In this document: positions 44,946 through 56,712 of the stretch, piece by piece | How positions within the stretch are numbered: position 1 is the first letter of the stretch | Layout: every line of letters starts with the position of its first letter | Assembly: GCF_020360975.1 (NCBI RefSeq) | Contig: NW_025408669.1 | Span: 2,046,001 to 2,110,000 of the forward strand | Direction: 5' to 3' | DNA length: 64,000 bases | DNA from: Hirsutella rhossiliensis | Lineage: Eukaryota; Ascomycota; Sordariomycetes; Hypocreales; Ophiocordycipitaceae | Notes under the pieces: generated by a model | Databases searched by the model: none | What the model saw: only the letters and a program-made list of their open reading frames with translations | What the model was told of the DNA's origin: nothing | Program-made: the position numbers and the translations under genes

Positions 44946-45492
44946 CACGGCTCTGTATACCTGCAGATCCTGACGTTTGCAGGTCTGACGGGAAGGCTTT
45001 GGTGCTGGGACGTGATAGATGCTCGAGGCGGAGTGGAGGAAGTTGCACTTTACGCGGGGACGCGTTTTGAAGAAGCCGACGCGACGCGTGCCTTAGAGTA
45101 GGCCCTAGCGCCTACTTGCCCGAAAATGCGTAGCACAGCCTCCACCCCCTCCCCCTAACCCCCCACCCCCGGAGCGTCACGTGGCTGCATCGGGGTATCT
45201 TCGGCTTGAGCTGACAGGGCGTAGCTACAGGTGGCTGCAGTATTGATTCCCTAGATATCGACTCAACGAGGTGGCCAGGCAGCTTTTCGAGCATCATGTC
45301 GGCTTGTACGCAGCAGTCTTTGCCGTGAAGCCGAACTTTTTCGATTGGTTTTTCAGATTTTATTTCCCGACCTGCGTTTGGCTGCGATGATACCCCGGTA
45401 GCTCCGACACGAAGCCATCAAGTCAGCAAGCTGGCTCTTCGATTCCTCCCGAGCACGCCCACGCCGGGAGCTCTATTGCCTCTGCGCCGACC
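44946..45492. promoter_or_regulatory. 547-bp divergent promoter region of MCM5 and VPS54
   Basis: The start codons face outward. The MCM5 side contains the paired ACGCGT sites listed separately. A C-rich stretch (ccccctaaccccccacccccgg) lies at about 45149-45171. No other gene is seen. Confidence 0.55.
45060..45089. promoter_or_regulatory. Two MluI cell-cycle boxes (ACGCGT) upstream of MCM5
   Basis: ACGCGT occurs at 45060-45065 and 45084-45089, 115 and 139 bp before the MCM5 start. In yeasts, this hexamer binds the MBF (Mbp1-Swi6) factor and drives G1/S expression of replication genes, including MCMs. The palindrome also occurs singly elsewhere in this GC-rich window, so the pairing and position carry the weight. 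Confidence 0.5.
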
Positions 45493-48400
45493 ATGTTCCC
45501 GTCATCCGATGCCGGGAAATCCGTCGATAGCCTCTCTGCTCTATCCCCCAGTGGTCGACATGAGATTCCAATGCACAGGTATGCCCTGATGGAAGCCTAG
45601 CCCCTTCCTGACGCTGACGCTGACGGGGAACAGTAGCCGACCTGGCCATGGCCATGTACGGCCGGCGTCGAGACGAAACTCCACGGCGAGCTCGATCCAC
45701 TCCGTAGGGGGTGCCCTGGATATATCCTCCAGTGGCTGGACAGTTTCGGCGCATGAATCCGGACAGAATGGTCGGTTCTTTTTCCAGCCAGGGGTCTCAC
45801 TCTGACCAGTTTGAACAGCCATTTCCACCTTGCTCCAACCTCCAATAGTCCGAACGGGCTATCAGCCGCATACGACTGCCCCAGCGTCCAGCGCCCATAA
45901 ACCACCAACGGCTAGAGATATCCCGCCCGTCACCCTGACCAACATACCCCATGTCGACAACGAAGAATTCACCCCGTATCTCAGTCAAGTCGGTCTTTTG
46001 TACGAGCAGCTGAGACGCGTCAGGGAGAACGACGACGAGGCTTCACACTCCCGCCGGGGAGCTAGGCACGACGAACAGCCTGACGGAGGCGTTGGTGGAT
46101 ACTTGCGACCGGCTTCGAAATCTTCCAGTAACCGGAGAGGCTCCAGCGCATCTCTGACATCTCTAAGCTCGGTCGAGGTCTCCAGCCCCGCACGGCGATC
46201 CAACTCTGGCCTCGCCAAAAGGGCATCTCGAGGCCCGCCGCCGCTGTCGACGATCCCGAACGTGTATTTCGACGAGGACTTTCACCTCGAGAACCCGCGA
46301 ACATTCGATGTCGTAAGCGAGCGATCCGAAGTCATTCGGACGCCGAACTCGGGCCATGCAAACAAAGGCGAAGGCAATGGAACGGTCACGGCACCAAGAA
46401 AGGCTCTTGCCACCAACGCCATTCTTCAAGAAAAGCTTTCTTGGTACATGGATACCATTGAGGTTCACCTCATCAACTCAATATCAACTGCATCTACGAC
46501 CTTCTTCTCGGCTCTCGGATCTTTGAAGGAATTGCACCTTGAGGCTGCCGATTCGGTCCAAAGAATAAGCACTCTTCGGAAAGAGCTCGAAGCTCTAGAT
46601 GAGGAGGTTGCGACCAATGGCTTGCAAGTTGTTCAGAAGCGTGGGCGACAAGAAAACCTGAGGAAACTCCACGACGCTGTGTTGCAACTGCAGCAGATCG
46701 TCGATGGCGTGGCCGGTTGCGAGTCGCTCGTGGAGGCGGGAGAGGTGGACAAGGCGCTGGCGAGTATAGATTCGCTGGAAAGGCTGATTGCCGGCGAGCG
46801 CGAGCAGCCAGATGACGGTGAAGGCGGTGTGCCAGTGCAGCTGTGCGACCTCAGGTCTGCATCGGCCCTCCAAGGAGTGAACGATGACCTCTCCACGCTA
46901 CGGTTTCGTGCCGGCAAGGCGTACGAATCACGGTTTTCGGCTATTCTCATTGCTGACTTGAGAAGTCACGTCGAGTCTGTTTCCAATTCGGACGTTCTAC
47001 TTCGATGGAGCCATGCCGCGTCCAGATCAAGAGGCGGCCACTTTCGGGCTCAGTCGGTATTTCCGACCTATCTGAGCGCAACCGAGGAACTGAAGGCGAA
47101 GCTGTTCCCGAACATGGCAGGCTTACACCGCGCGAAGCACGTTGCAACAGCTGCAATGGCCTATCGAGAGGCCGTCTTGCGGGAGATCAGAAATTTGATT
47201 CGGCGGCCGCTTCCAAGCTCCAACGATGATGACAACGAATCCATGGTGTCTGTCTCGACAGCGGGTGGGGGCAAACAGAGGTCAACCCAAGAGAAATCTG
47301 CGAGCCTTGCGAGGAACTTACGAGCTCTGGGTCCAGAAGACGCCGAGGAACTACTCGTAGCGATCTATATTGGCGTGACGGAGACATTGAGGCGGTTGAC
47401 GACACAGGTCAAAGTGTTACTGGACATAGCCAGCTCGCTCACGCAGTCGGAGGCGGGCGATGGGCTGAAGTCGCCTCTCACCATGTCACCGGTAACAAGT
47501 CCCCGACCCGACCGCGGAGGCAAGCAGGTAGGCAGCGGATTCGCGCTGCAAGAAGAGCTGCACAAAACGCTCGACGAAGCAACGTTGCTTACCCAGGCTG
47601 TGGATGTTGCCAACGACAAGATCGTCAAAGTCCTCAAGGTCCGATCCGAACAGTCCACTCACCTCCCGCTGGCCCTCTTCTTACGCTACTTCACCCTCAA
47701 TCTATACTTCGCCAACGAATGCGAGGCCATATCGGGCCGGAGCGGAACCTCGCTCAAGACCGTGGTCAATGGCCAAATCAAAGAATTTGTGCAGCGCAAT
47801 CGGGACACGGAGATGCAGAAGCTCGCTCAGGGCATGGAGTCTGATCAGTGGAACGCAAGGGACTTTACGGAAAGCAGCTCGAAGCTGCTGGTGCTGATAC
47901 TGGAATCCAGCACTCACGACGATGCAGCTTGGACTGACAGCAACGAGATATGGGTTCCGTACCAAGCCAAGGAGGGATATACGCCGTCGGAAGCGAACGG
48001 CGCAGGAAAGGACAAGACCCGACCTGCCGTTGTCGAATCGGAGAAATTTGTTCTCCCCAACTCGGCCATTCTGTGCCTCGAAGGCGTGGGGAACTTTCTG
48101 CATCTCGTTGCCGGCATCCCATCGATGACGACGGATGTGGCATCTTCGCTGGTCGCCTATCTCCAGCTCTTCAATTCGCGCTGCACGCAGCTCATCCTCG
48201 GAGCCGGCGCCACCCGGTCTGCTGGCCTCAGGAACATCACGACAAAGCACCTGGCACTTGCCTCGCAGGCGCTTTCTTTCATTGCGACCATTGTGCCCCA
48301 CATCCGAGAATTTGTGCGCCGACACGCAGGTTCCGGCGCCGGCGCGTCCAGCCTCATGGGCGAATTCGACAGGGTGCGGCGACTGCTGCAAGAGCACCAG

Positions 48401-48969
48401 GAGAGCATCCACCAGAAACTGGTCGACATCATGAGTGGGCGAGCCGCAGTCCACGCGAAGAGCATGAAGGCCATTGACTGGAGTTCGACGGCAGCTGACG
48501 GCCCACACACCTACATGGAGACGCTCACCAAGGAGACGACGACTCTGCACAGGGTCCTGACCAAGCATCTGCCAGAAACATCCATACATCTCATCATGCA
48601 GCCCGTGTTTGCCGGCTACAAAGACCAGCTCGGGGCCGCTCTCAAAGAGGCGGACCCCAAAACGAAGTCTGGTCAGCAAAGGTAAGGACTCACGGTTGTT
48701 TTATTCGCCATGGGGTGTATCTAATCGCTGTGTCTAGCATGCTCCGCGATGTAGACTTGTTGTCTGCCAAGCTTGGCAGGGTGGACGGCTTTGGGGACAC
48801 GGGCGACTTTCTCGCCGACCTTGTCAAGGCCAAGCAAGTGAAAGACGAGACGCTGGTCGAGGCAGACGAGGAGATGGCCAACGACAACGCCGCCAAGGTA
48901 AAAGTGAAGGGTAACGAGACTCGCACGACAGAAGAGCAGCCGGTGAAGGAAGAGGCCGAGGGCTCGTGA
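45493..48969 (+). CDS. VPS54: GARP tethering-complex subunit Vps54
   Basis: GARP (Vps51-54) tethers endosome-derived vesicles at the trans-Golgi. Exons are 45493-45578, 45634-45770, 45819-48681 and 48738-48969, giving 1105 aa. The Ser-rich N-terminus includes SGQNAISTLLQPPIVRTGY, which is formed across intron 2 and is characteristic of fungal Vps54. The helical core begins at PNVYFDEDFHLENPRTFDVV and NAILQEKLSWYMDTIEVHLI, with coiled-coil-like heptads (STLRKELEALDEEVATNGLQ). The C-terminal Vps54 domain runs from NSAILCLEGVGNFLHLVAGI to about residue 1015. The acidic tail is weakly conserved. Intron 2 uses an unusual GTCGGT donor, chosen because it alone gives the right phase. There is no membrane helix. 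Confidence 0.93.
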
Positions 48970-51900
48970 GCCCTTGATCAGATCACTGAGGTGAGAACAA
49001 GCCTCGGAATGACGGTGGCCAGAGTTGGTGGTGAGCGTGCCTTAGCCGCGATCCAGCCCGGCTCTGAGATTTCGTGGCATAGATATTGGACGATGCAATC
49101 GATATGGCCGATTCTGTCTACGCTTTATCGGCTTCCACGAAGCGCGACGAGTTCAACTATTCAAATACAATACCCAGACGGTCAATTCTCATCTACGCGG
49201 CCAAATTGATCTCCAAAGGCCTCTGGTCCGCGGTGCGGGCCGGGCAGGGGCGGCTGTTGGCGTTGTCTCCGACACCTCTCGCCTGAAAACCTATCCTCCT
49301 CCCACCCAATCGATGGCGGCACATTGGTGGTCGGTGTAGCGGACCCCGGACACACGAGTGACTTAAGCTGGGAGGCCCTCGCCTCCTGACGTCGCGGACC
49401 ACGCGTCAGCTCAAGCCAAGTCGATGACGCCCCTCAGATCCGCCGGTGATGACGAGCAATGGGGCAATGGGAACGCAAGGTCGCTTACGGGATCCTTGGG
49501 TGCAAAGCCGGGCTGCGGGCGGAAGAGTTGGGCAAATGCACATGAAGAGGATGCGCGTGTCAGCGTCTCCACCCATGTCCATGTCAAGCTCTGGCCCGCA
49601 GAACGGATGACGACTCGAAGCACAGAGTCTGGTCATGGATTTCCATGGCGGGGATGGACCTGATGGCTGTTGCACAGGTTGGCCAAGCTGGACCGAGTCG
49701 AACTTCCAGACGAGGACATTGGGTCGAGAAGCCCGAGGGTTGGTTACTCAGTCACTGCTTTCCCGCTTGCGTCTGACAGGAGGTTTGTCTCTGACACGCA
49801 GAGTTGCCTCTGAGACCTGGGACTCAGATTGCCGGACAGCCCGTTGAGATCTGGAGGAGGGGCACGGGAAGTGTTGGCAGGTGGATGTCTCACACACCCC
49901 CACCCCCCTTGGCGTGCGCCTTGGAGGGGACGGGACGGTTGAGGAGATATGGACGAGCCATTCTGCTCTTTGTCGGCATATTCCCCTCCTTTCCCGCCCT
50001 CTACGGCCGGGCTGGGGCCGACAATGGGTTCATGTGCCGAGTAGGCGAGCGGCAACAAAGACGAAAGGACTGCTGAAACCAATTGGCATGGCAGTTGGCG
50101 TGCTTGTCCCCTTGACAGGCTACAGATATTGGCTGCCGTGACACGCAGAGGCAGCCAAGCGCACTTTCCATTGGATGCATCTGAGTTTCCCCCCCCTCCT
50201 TTCTTCTTTGTCGCTTTGTATTACTGAAACACAAAACTGCTCGTTGGAGGGGACTCGCTCAACCAACAAGAGGGGCAAAAGAGGAGCTAGACAAAGAGAC
50301 AGAGACTTGGGGCGAAGCAGCCTATGATATCACCTTGTCGACCGACGATGGCCTTGTGGGCATGTCCGGTGCGCGTATCGTGAGCAGCGGGAGAGGTGGA
50401 TGGAGACTAGGAAGAGGGAGAGAGGGATGTATGCATATGGTACGTGGCATGGCATAGCATGGCATGACATGACATGCATGACCTCAAGCCTCTTTGTCCC
50501 TCCATCTCGCGTCTCTCTCCCTCTCTCCGTCTCGTCCTGCTTTCCCGACACCTTGGCCCGCCCTCGCGTGCAAATCCCATGCTCCCCGTCGGCCGACGCA
50601 GCCCATCAAAACCAGGCCCCGTCCGGCCAAGTTCAGCTCAGCTCTTCCCACCGGCCTTGCCCCCCGAACCTCGGCCCTGATGCTCCCAGTCGCCGAGACT
50701 CGTCGCACCGCTCTTTCTCCTCCTTCCCCCCTCCTCCCCCTCTTTCTTTCTCCTCGCCCGTCGGAGAGCAGCAGCATGGACGTCCAGTCGGCGAGCGCGA
50801 AAAGCGGGAGAGGGTGTGGGCGAGGCATGTCGTCGAGATAGAGCCCTCGGCACGGTTCCGCTGATCGGCAGCACATCTCCCGTGGTTCCCGGCCGCGCGG
50901 GTACAGTCAACGTACGTGACATTCACATGTACGTACAGTACAGGGCGTGGTGGCGATGGTGAACCCGTCGTGATCGGCACAGAGGAGATGGGGGGGAGAA
51001 GACTGGAAGGATGCACGTGTCAAGCCGAGGAATCAAATAGGCACTGTGTCGTACATGATGACGCTCTACATACTGCCTATACAGTACATTACCTACATAC
51101 GAGCGCTGCTTGGTTTGCGGTACGGAGTACGGAGTACTTGTGCTGCGGACGACAGGTGTGTATGTACGGCGTCGGCACGGCGTGCTCTGCTCCTATCTGG
51201 ATGCTACCTTGCTCCCGGCAAAATACCGCAGCAGCATCAGCATAGATTGCCGGTAACCCAACCACGGGGGGGGGAACGGGGGTTGTTTGGGGGGAGAACA
51301 GGCATCTCACGGCCCCCACGGTCGGTAATACCAGGAGCGCACAAGGCCGAGTCCAGCTGGACCAGGGCAGGCAGAGTTTTTCCCGGCCTTTGCAATTTCC
51401 AAAGTCTCGACGAAGCAACGAGCGAGCAAGCAAGCGGCCAACAGCAAATCACACAAGGTCCGGATGCCCGAGGCTGTGGGGTCCAGAGTGTGTGTGCACA
51501 GCTTCCTTGCTTACAGTGCTGGACGTGCGTCCTGCTCCTCCACCGCCGGGTCAGGGGTAGCTGCGCCCGTGCATGTCTCGCGCTAATGCACATGGGATAT
51601 TTGTTGGCTCCTCTGCAAGGCACCGCACGCCATCAGATGTCTGGTGGCGTGTGTTGTGCTCGAGACAGGTACCAGTTGGGAGAGGGAATGGCCGTTGTCC
51701 AGAGACTCTTCATATTCAAAAAAAAAAGTAGATACAAGAAGTCAAGCTAGCAGGGGTTTCTTCCCATCCAAAAAAAAAGAAGTGAGCGTAAGAAGAGAAA
51801 ACACACCCGGGGAGCCCCTGGTGAGCGAACGCCAGTCGCATCGGGACCACTCAAGCCCGTCGTGGTGAGCCAGAATCGGCGACAGGGCGCGCAGGCCGCA

Positions 51901-52200
51901 CCCTGCTTCTTGTCTGCGCCGTGGCTTGAAGAAGAGGAAGAAGAAGAAGAAAAAGTGCCATGTCCGTGGCTGCGGCAGTGCTGTCTCGCCGTGTCTATCC
52001 TCCCGCCATCGGGTCCCTGTCACAAAAAGCCTCGGGTCTTCTAGAGACGCGCGAGGGGGGTATCTCTCGTGTAAATCGCTCCCTGATTTTGCCGTTTCAT
52101 CATAACCACCTCGCATGGCAGGCGCTCAGCGCGTGGCCGAAAGAAGGAGACGGGACGACTCATGGCGACCGCCTCACCATCTCGACAGGCGCGGCATCGT
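48970..52200. other. 3.2-kb gene-free region between VPS54 and the secreted-protein gene
   Basis: I found no supported gene. It holds the VPS54 and secreted-protein 3' ends (convergent). Bases 50445-50482 hold near-repeats of ATGGCATGACATG. A TACGGAGTA double copy lies at 51121-51136 and a G-rich run at about 51266-51295. A/T tracts near 51718-51730 and 51770-51782 contain long A runs. Open frames on both strands look random. Confidence 0.45.
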
Positions 52201-52695
52201 CTAGGCAAAGGCCATGCCCGTGGAACCCGATCCCAGCGTCGTCATCAGGTCCGTCTCATCCGTCACCTTGGTCTGGACGTCATCCGAGAGCCAGTAGCAG
52301 TTGTTGCACGGGAACACCTCACATCCAGACATGGGCGTCTTGCTGCTCGTCGGCCACATTTGCTTGACGTTGTTGTGGTCTGTCCCGTTGACAATGGCCG
52401 ACACGTCAAAGTACGTCTTGCCGAGCCAGCCGGAGAACTGCACCTCGCCCAGCATCCCGGCCTTGTTGTCCCCGCCCTCTGGGATGGCGTAAAAGTTCCC
52501 CGCCCAGTTGTTCACAAAGTCGACAGTCTTGTTCTCCTCGTGCCCGACGGTCACGGGGGGCATCTGAGGCGACCCGGGGTTTCCGACAAAGTAGACGGTG
52601 CGCTGCGCGTCATCGAGGGTCCAGAAGGTGACCGAGGCGGCCTGCGAGGCGGCCGCCAGGGCGACGAGAGCAATGGCTGAGGTAGCAAAGTGCAT
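52201..52695 (-). CDS. Small secreted protein of a fungal family often labelled 'DNase1'
   Basis: A 164-aa, intronless protein with an N-terminal signal peptide (MHFATSAIALVALAAASQA, cleavage after about residue 19). The mature part is about 145 aa and has two N-glycosylation sequons (NKT, NGT) and a Cys-rich motif (GCEVFPCNNCYW). Blocks VTFWTLDDAQRTVYF, GMLGEVQFSGW and DHNNVKQMWP recall a family widespread in ascomycetes and named 'DNase1 protein' in some databases. I know of no nuclease motif in it, so the name should not be taken as function. The frame extends 78 codons upstream, but the Met of the signal peptide is the likely start. A TATA-like sequence lies about 290 bp upstream, as in strongly regulated genes. 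Confidence 0.85.
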   Translation of the reverse strand: MHFATSAIALVALAAASQAASVTFWTLDDAQRTVYFVGNPGSPQMPPVTVGHEENKTVDFVNNWAGNFYAIPEGGDNKAGMLGEVQFSGWLGKTYFDVSAIVNGTDHNNVKQMWPTSSKTPMSGCEVFPCNNCYWLSDDVQTKVTDETDLMTTLGSGSTGMAFA

Positions 52696-52982
52696 TTTGC
52701 GAGTGGTCTTTGTTCGACGCCTTGACAAGGATTGGATCAAGTGACGTTGGGTCAAGGAGGGCGTTCTCGATAACTTGGATTCGAGTTTCAGGAAGGAATG
52801 CTTTGTATCACGGTTGAGTTGGTCGTGAGTTCTCAAAAGGACTTCAAGGAGTGAAGAAGCGTGTGGGCTTTGTTGGATAAGGAGTGAAGTAAAGTCCGAA
52901 GACAAAGGATTGTGAGTGTGCAAAAACAAAGCGACAACGATACGTGAGGAGATGAAAGTTCGGAGATGGGGACGAGGGCCGC

Positions 52983-52990
52983 CTTATAAG
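52983..52990 (-). promoter_or_regulatory. Probable TATA element of the secreted-protein gene
   Basis: The palindromic CTTATAAG lies about 290 bp upstream of the start codon. On the gene's strand it is preceded by a pyrimidine-rich stretch (CCTCCCCCTCC). It fits a 5' leader of roughly 250 nt. The transcription start is not known. Confidence 0.4.
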
Positions 52991-53270
52991 GGAGGGGGAG
53001 GGAAACCTCACTTCCCGTCCTCGGTGGGTAGCTGAGGGTGTGGAGATGCGAATTATTTCGACAGATGCCCACAGGCCGAGCTCAAGAGCAAACTACGAAA
53101 CAGGGCGTGTTGTTTAGCCCAACGCCACGCCAGTGTTGGGCTTCAGCAACCCCCGGTGTGGGATCCCCCCCCCCTTGGAGAGCCCATGGCTGTGGTGAGG
53201 CGAGCAGGCCGGGGGGAGGGGTGTGCTGACCGGCCCGGGGTCCTTTTCTTTCCTCGCCTTTGTTCGTGTG

Positions 53271-53309
53271 CTGTGCTGTGCTGTGCTGTGCTGTGCTGTG
53301 CTGTGCTGT
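53271..53309. repeat. (CTGTG)7 pentanucleotide microsatellite
   Basis: Seven perfect CTGTG units plus a partial eighth. It lies about 580 bp upstream of the secreted-protein start codon, in non-coding DNA. Confidence 0.95.
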
Positions 53310-56300
53310 AATACGCATGTGCTCTGCATGGAGAGGCACTCGGTACCTACGGTATGAGATGTACGGATAGTAGGCACTGGAGCCTTGCTGCTGTGGGGCC
53401 AGGGAGTCGTCCAAGATGGAACAGCACTGGCTCAGTTGGCGCGTAGCCTGTTGCCGAGCAAGGCGATGGAAGTGGTGGCCTTGTCGCGGCGCCGGGACCA
53501 TCGTCTGTGCCCTCTCTCCTGCCCAACAAGGCCAACTCGTCTGCCGCAGCGCTCTTGTCCTCGCCTCCAGTTGCATGGAACTGAAGCCCAGCCATCCCAT
53601 CTTGGTCAGCCCCCTGCAACACGGTGCGGGCGGCACGGAGGCTCCGGCGGGTACCTGGCGAACGGGCCGCTCGATCCCAGATGGGGCCGTTCCTCTTGTC
53701 TCCCCACCCGCCGGACCGGGGGAGGGGCTGAGCAAGGAAGGCCAAGAAGAAAAAGGGCCGTCCAAGTCCGCCACTAGGCACAGTGGTTATTTCGCCCCGG
53801 ACGGTCGACTTCCATGTAGGTACTGACTGCCATGGTGTCTGCAAGCCGCCGAAAGTCTCTCGTTGGCCCGGCACCTTTTCCACGCCATTGTTTGCGTGCG
53901 CGGTACCTCGCAGGCGCTCCATGTGGCCAGACCCGACAGGCCCGCCAGCCGACGCCAATCTGACCGCTTGGCCCATCTGTGATTAGTGAACGGACAGTCG
54001 TACATACTGTACGGGTCAAGATCCCTCGTCGTGGGTGGGTGGGGACCAGGTGCGACAGGCCTCGTCAGCTCCGCCACCCAAGAATAGGAGTCGGCAGAGC
54101 GACCGCTCGTGCCTTGCATGTGAGTTGTTTAATCCGTTGTTGGCAGGACAAGATTTTTTTGGGGGGATTGCGCGCCGCCTGTTCGTCAATGAGGTGTCCC
54201 ACGAGCCATATGTTTGACACGCCGACGGCTGTTCCAAATGGTGTTTTACTCCGTTTCCTCCCCCGTGTGAAGCATCGTTTGGCCTTGGCCGTGGCCTGCC
54301 GACCCCTCTTCCACGAATCGGTCACCTGTGCCAGCAGGCCCTTATTCGTCGTGGCAATGAAGCGACCCCCGTGGAGCATCGGGGAAAGGAGTCGACGTGG
54401 TATCCGGCCGAATAATCCGTCCGATGAGGGGCGCAACAACACGGGTCGAAAAGAAGCTTTCGGCGCTGTAACCTGTGCCTGGAGATCCCTCCCTTGGCGC
54501 CGTGCCGGGGATGGCCAGGCACGCCAATCAGCGTCCTCGCGTGTTTTCTCGTCTTCGAGGCCCGTCTTTCCCGGCGCGGGCGCTACGCAGAACGAACGGG
54601 TCAGGAGGTGGGGTCTGTTTGGATGCGACAGTCGCCATCGGAGCTGCCTGCTTGCGAGCGAGGCATTTTTCCCTTGGCCACACCACCATCCATCCATCCA
54701 TCCATCGCTCAGCCGTGGTGTCTCGACATGCAATAAGAACAAGGAAACTTGCTTGCGAGCCTGCCCAAGCTGAGGTGTGCGTCGGTTAGCATGTATCACC
54801 ATCCAGCAGCACGGCTGCACCGTCAACTCTCGTACATGACTGCTGGTCACAATGGTGTTCCGGAGAACAGGCAGGCCCTTTGCCAATCAGAACTTGGGCG
54901 GTCCCGAAACGTGGAGCGCTGTACGAAGACAAACGTGGCCTTGTCCCTGTTTGGCATCAAACAACGAGTGCTTCACCCTCGCAGGCGGGCAATATCGCAC
55001 GTCGGACAAGTTGGACGTCTGCTGTTTCACATGCGGGAACCTCATTTACAGTTGGCCTCGGAACACTCAGGGAGCTTAGCTGCCTTCATGGGACGGCAAT
55101 CGACCCGCATCGCGACGGAGATATCTGCCCGCAGGTGACGGCGGTATCCCGGTGGCAGACTGCCGGCTTGGGGAGTTGCAGTGGTGCAAGGTCCGATCCT
55201 GGTTCTGACCGATCGCTTCCTTTCCTTTTTCCTTCCTTTCCTTGGTTGACGATGGTACGGAGTAGACTCGGCGAGGTCCCACCAAGCGGGGGCATTCGGA
55301 CGCGGGTGCTGCCTCGGGACGAATTCCAGAAGGCCGACGGTCAACCCCTTGCCCCCTAGTCGCATGCCGTTTTCGAGGGAAGCTGTGCCTTGCACATGTT
55401 TGCACCGGGCTCTGGCAGGTCCACCGATCTCCGCCGAGAGGGCTCGGCTCACCGCTACTCGTCAGATGGATGTCAAGGAACTGCGCTGGTCGACAAACGA
55501 CATCATCATGTGCTCTGGCTCCGCATGATGCAGACTTTTCACCAACTGCGGGGGAGGTAACAAGGGAGAAGGACCATCGGTCTCCTGAGGGCGACGGTTT
55601 GGGAGCCCTCTCTGAATGGAAGCCTGGCTCGATTTCTGCACTCAAAGGCATGTGCCAAGGACTCGATGGTCATCTTGTCCTGCCATTGATAGTGGCAGAG
55701 CGTCGCCGCCATCTCACCGAGCCGCCCAAGCTTGTATAGCGGCGTCCGAGTATCCGGCGGAACAGATGCCATTGCAGGAGGAGATGCAGGCGAAGTCATT
55801 CAAGATCGGGTAGGCCGAGGTGCGCCGGCCGGAAAAAATGCCCAGTGGCGGAGGAGAGACAAGGTGCGCAGTCGTTTTAAGTGGCAGTAGCGGAAGAGGA
55901 AGAGGTTTTCAGAACCAGAGTCGACGACGAAGTTGTCGTGAGGCGAGGATAAGAGGGCTTTTAGACAGTATCTCTAGAGGATTCTACACTGTATACCACC
56001 CGCATCGTGTCCGCTGTCTACACCGTGTTTACAGTTGCGGGGTGCGGAGAGAAGGACACAATGGGACTAGTGCAGTGATAAGTTCGCCCTTCCATCTCCT
56101 CCGATATCTGACCAGGCCACGGCAGCAAATCGCCAACTCTCCATCAGACGGCCTCATCGCAGCCATGCACGGACAAGGACCTTTTGCGAGTGCTTGTCGG
56201 ATCCGGCACCGATCCGCTGGTTGCAACACGTTGGCTGTCCGTCACAGCGCTACAACCAACAGCCGGGCAAGGATTTGACGACACTTGAGAAGCCGTCTTT

Positions 56301-56666
56301 CATGACATTAAATAATCAACATTCCGCCGAGCTCTCGCATCATGTCCGTCTGTAGGCAGACTGGATGTTTTCGGCGCTGCAGCTGAGTGACGCTGGGGCA
56401 TCTCCCCTTACCCCCAGCTATCCCGCCGTCTGACTCCCTTTGCAGCACTGCGTGGAAGGGCCCGCGAAGCTCCCGCGCCCGGTTTCCAGAATAGCTGGCC
56501 ACCCTCCGACGAGGTCCGGATGCCCGGGCTCATGTGGAAGCATCATCGGGGCAAGTCAGGCAGAGACACAAGGCGGCGCCCTCATGGTCAGTGTCTGTCT
56601 GCGTGGCCCTTGCAGCTTCTCGTCACCCGTTCTCAAAGAATGGCCTTTCTTTCCTGGGTTCTTCTT

Positions 56667-56709
<43 letters not shown>
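56667..56709. repeat. (CT)n microsatellite
   Basis: About 21 TC/CT dinucleotides with one interruption (CG at about 56676). It is non-coding, roughly 1 kb upstream of the GPI-protein gene. Confidence 0.95.

Positions 56710-56712
<3 letters not shown>

Noticed and set aside
14469..49409. Other ACGCGT hexamers (near 14469, 18886, 19189, 49403)
   Set aside because: Isolated, not near start codons of cell-cycle genes; expected by chance in GC-rich DNA.
54065..54886. 273-codon minus-strand open frame
   Set aside because: Low-information sequence crossing a CATC repeat (GWMDGWW run) and overlapping a 264-codon plus-strand frame; looks like chance in GC-rich DNA.
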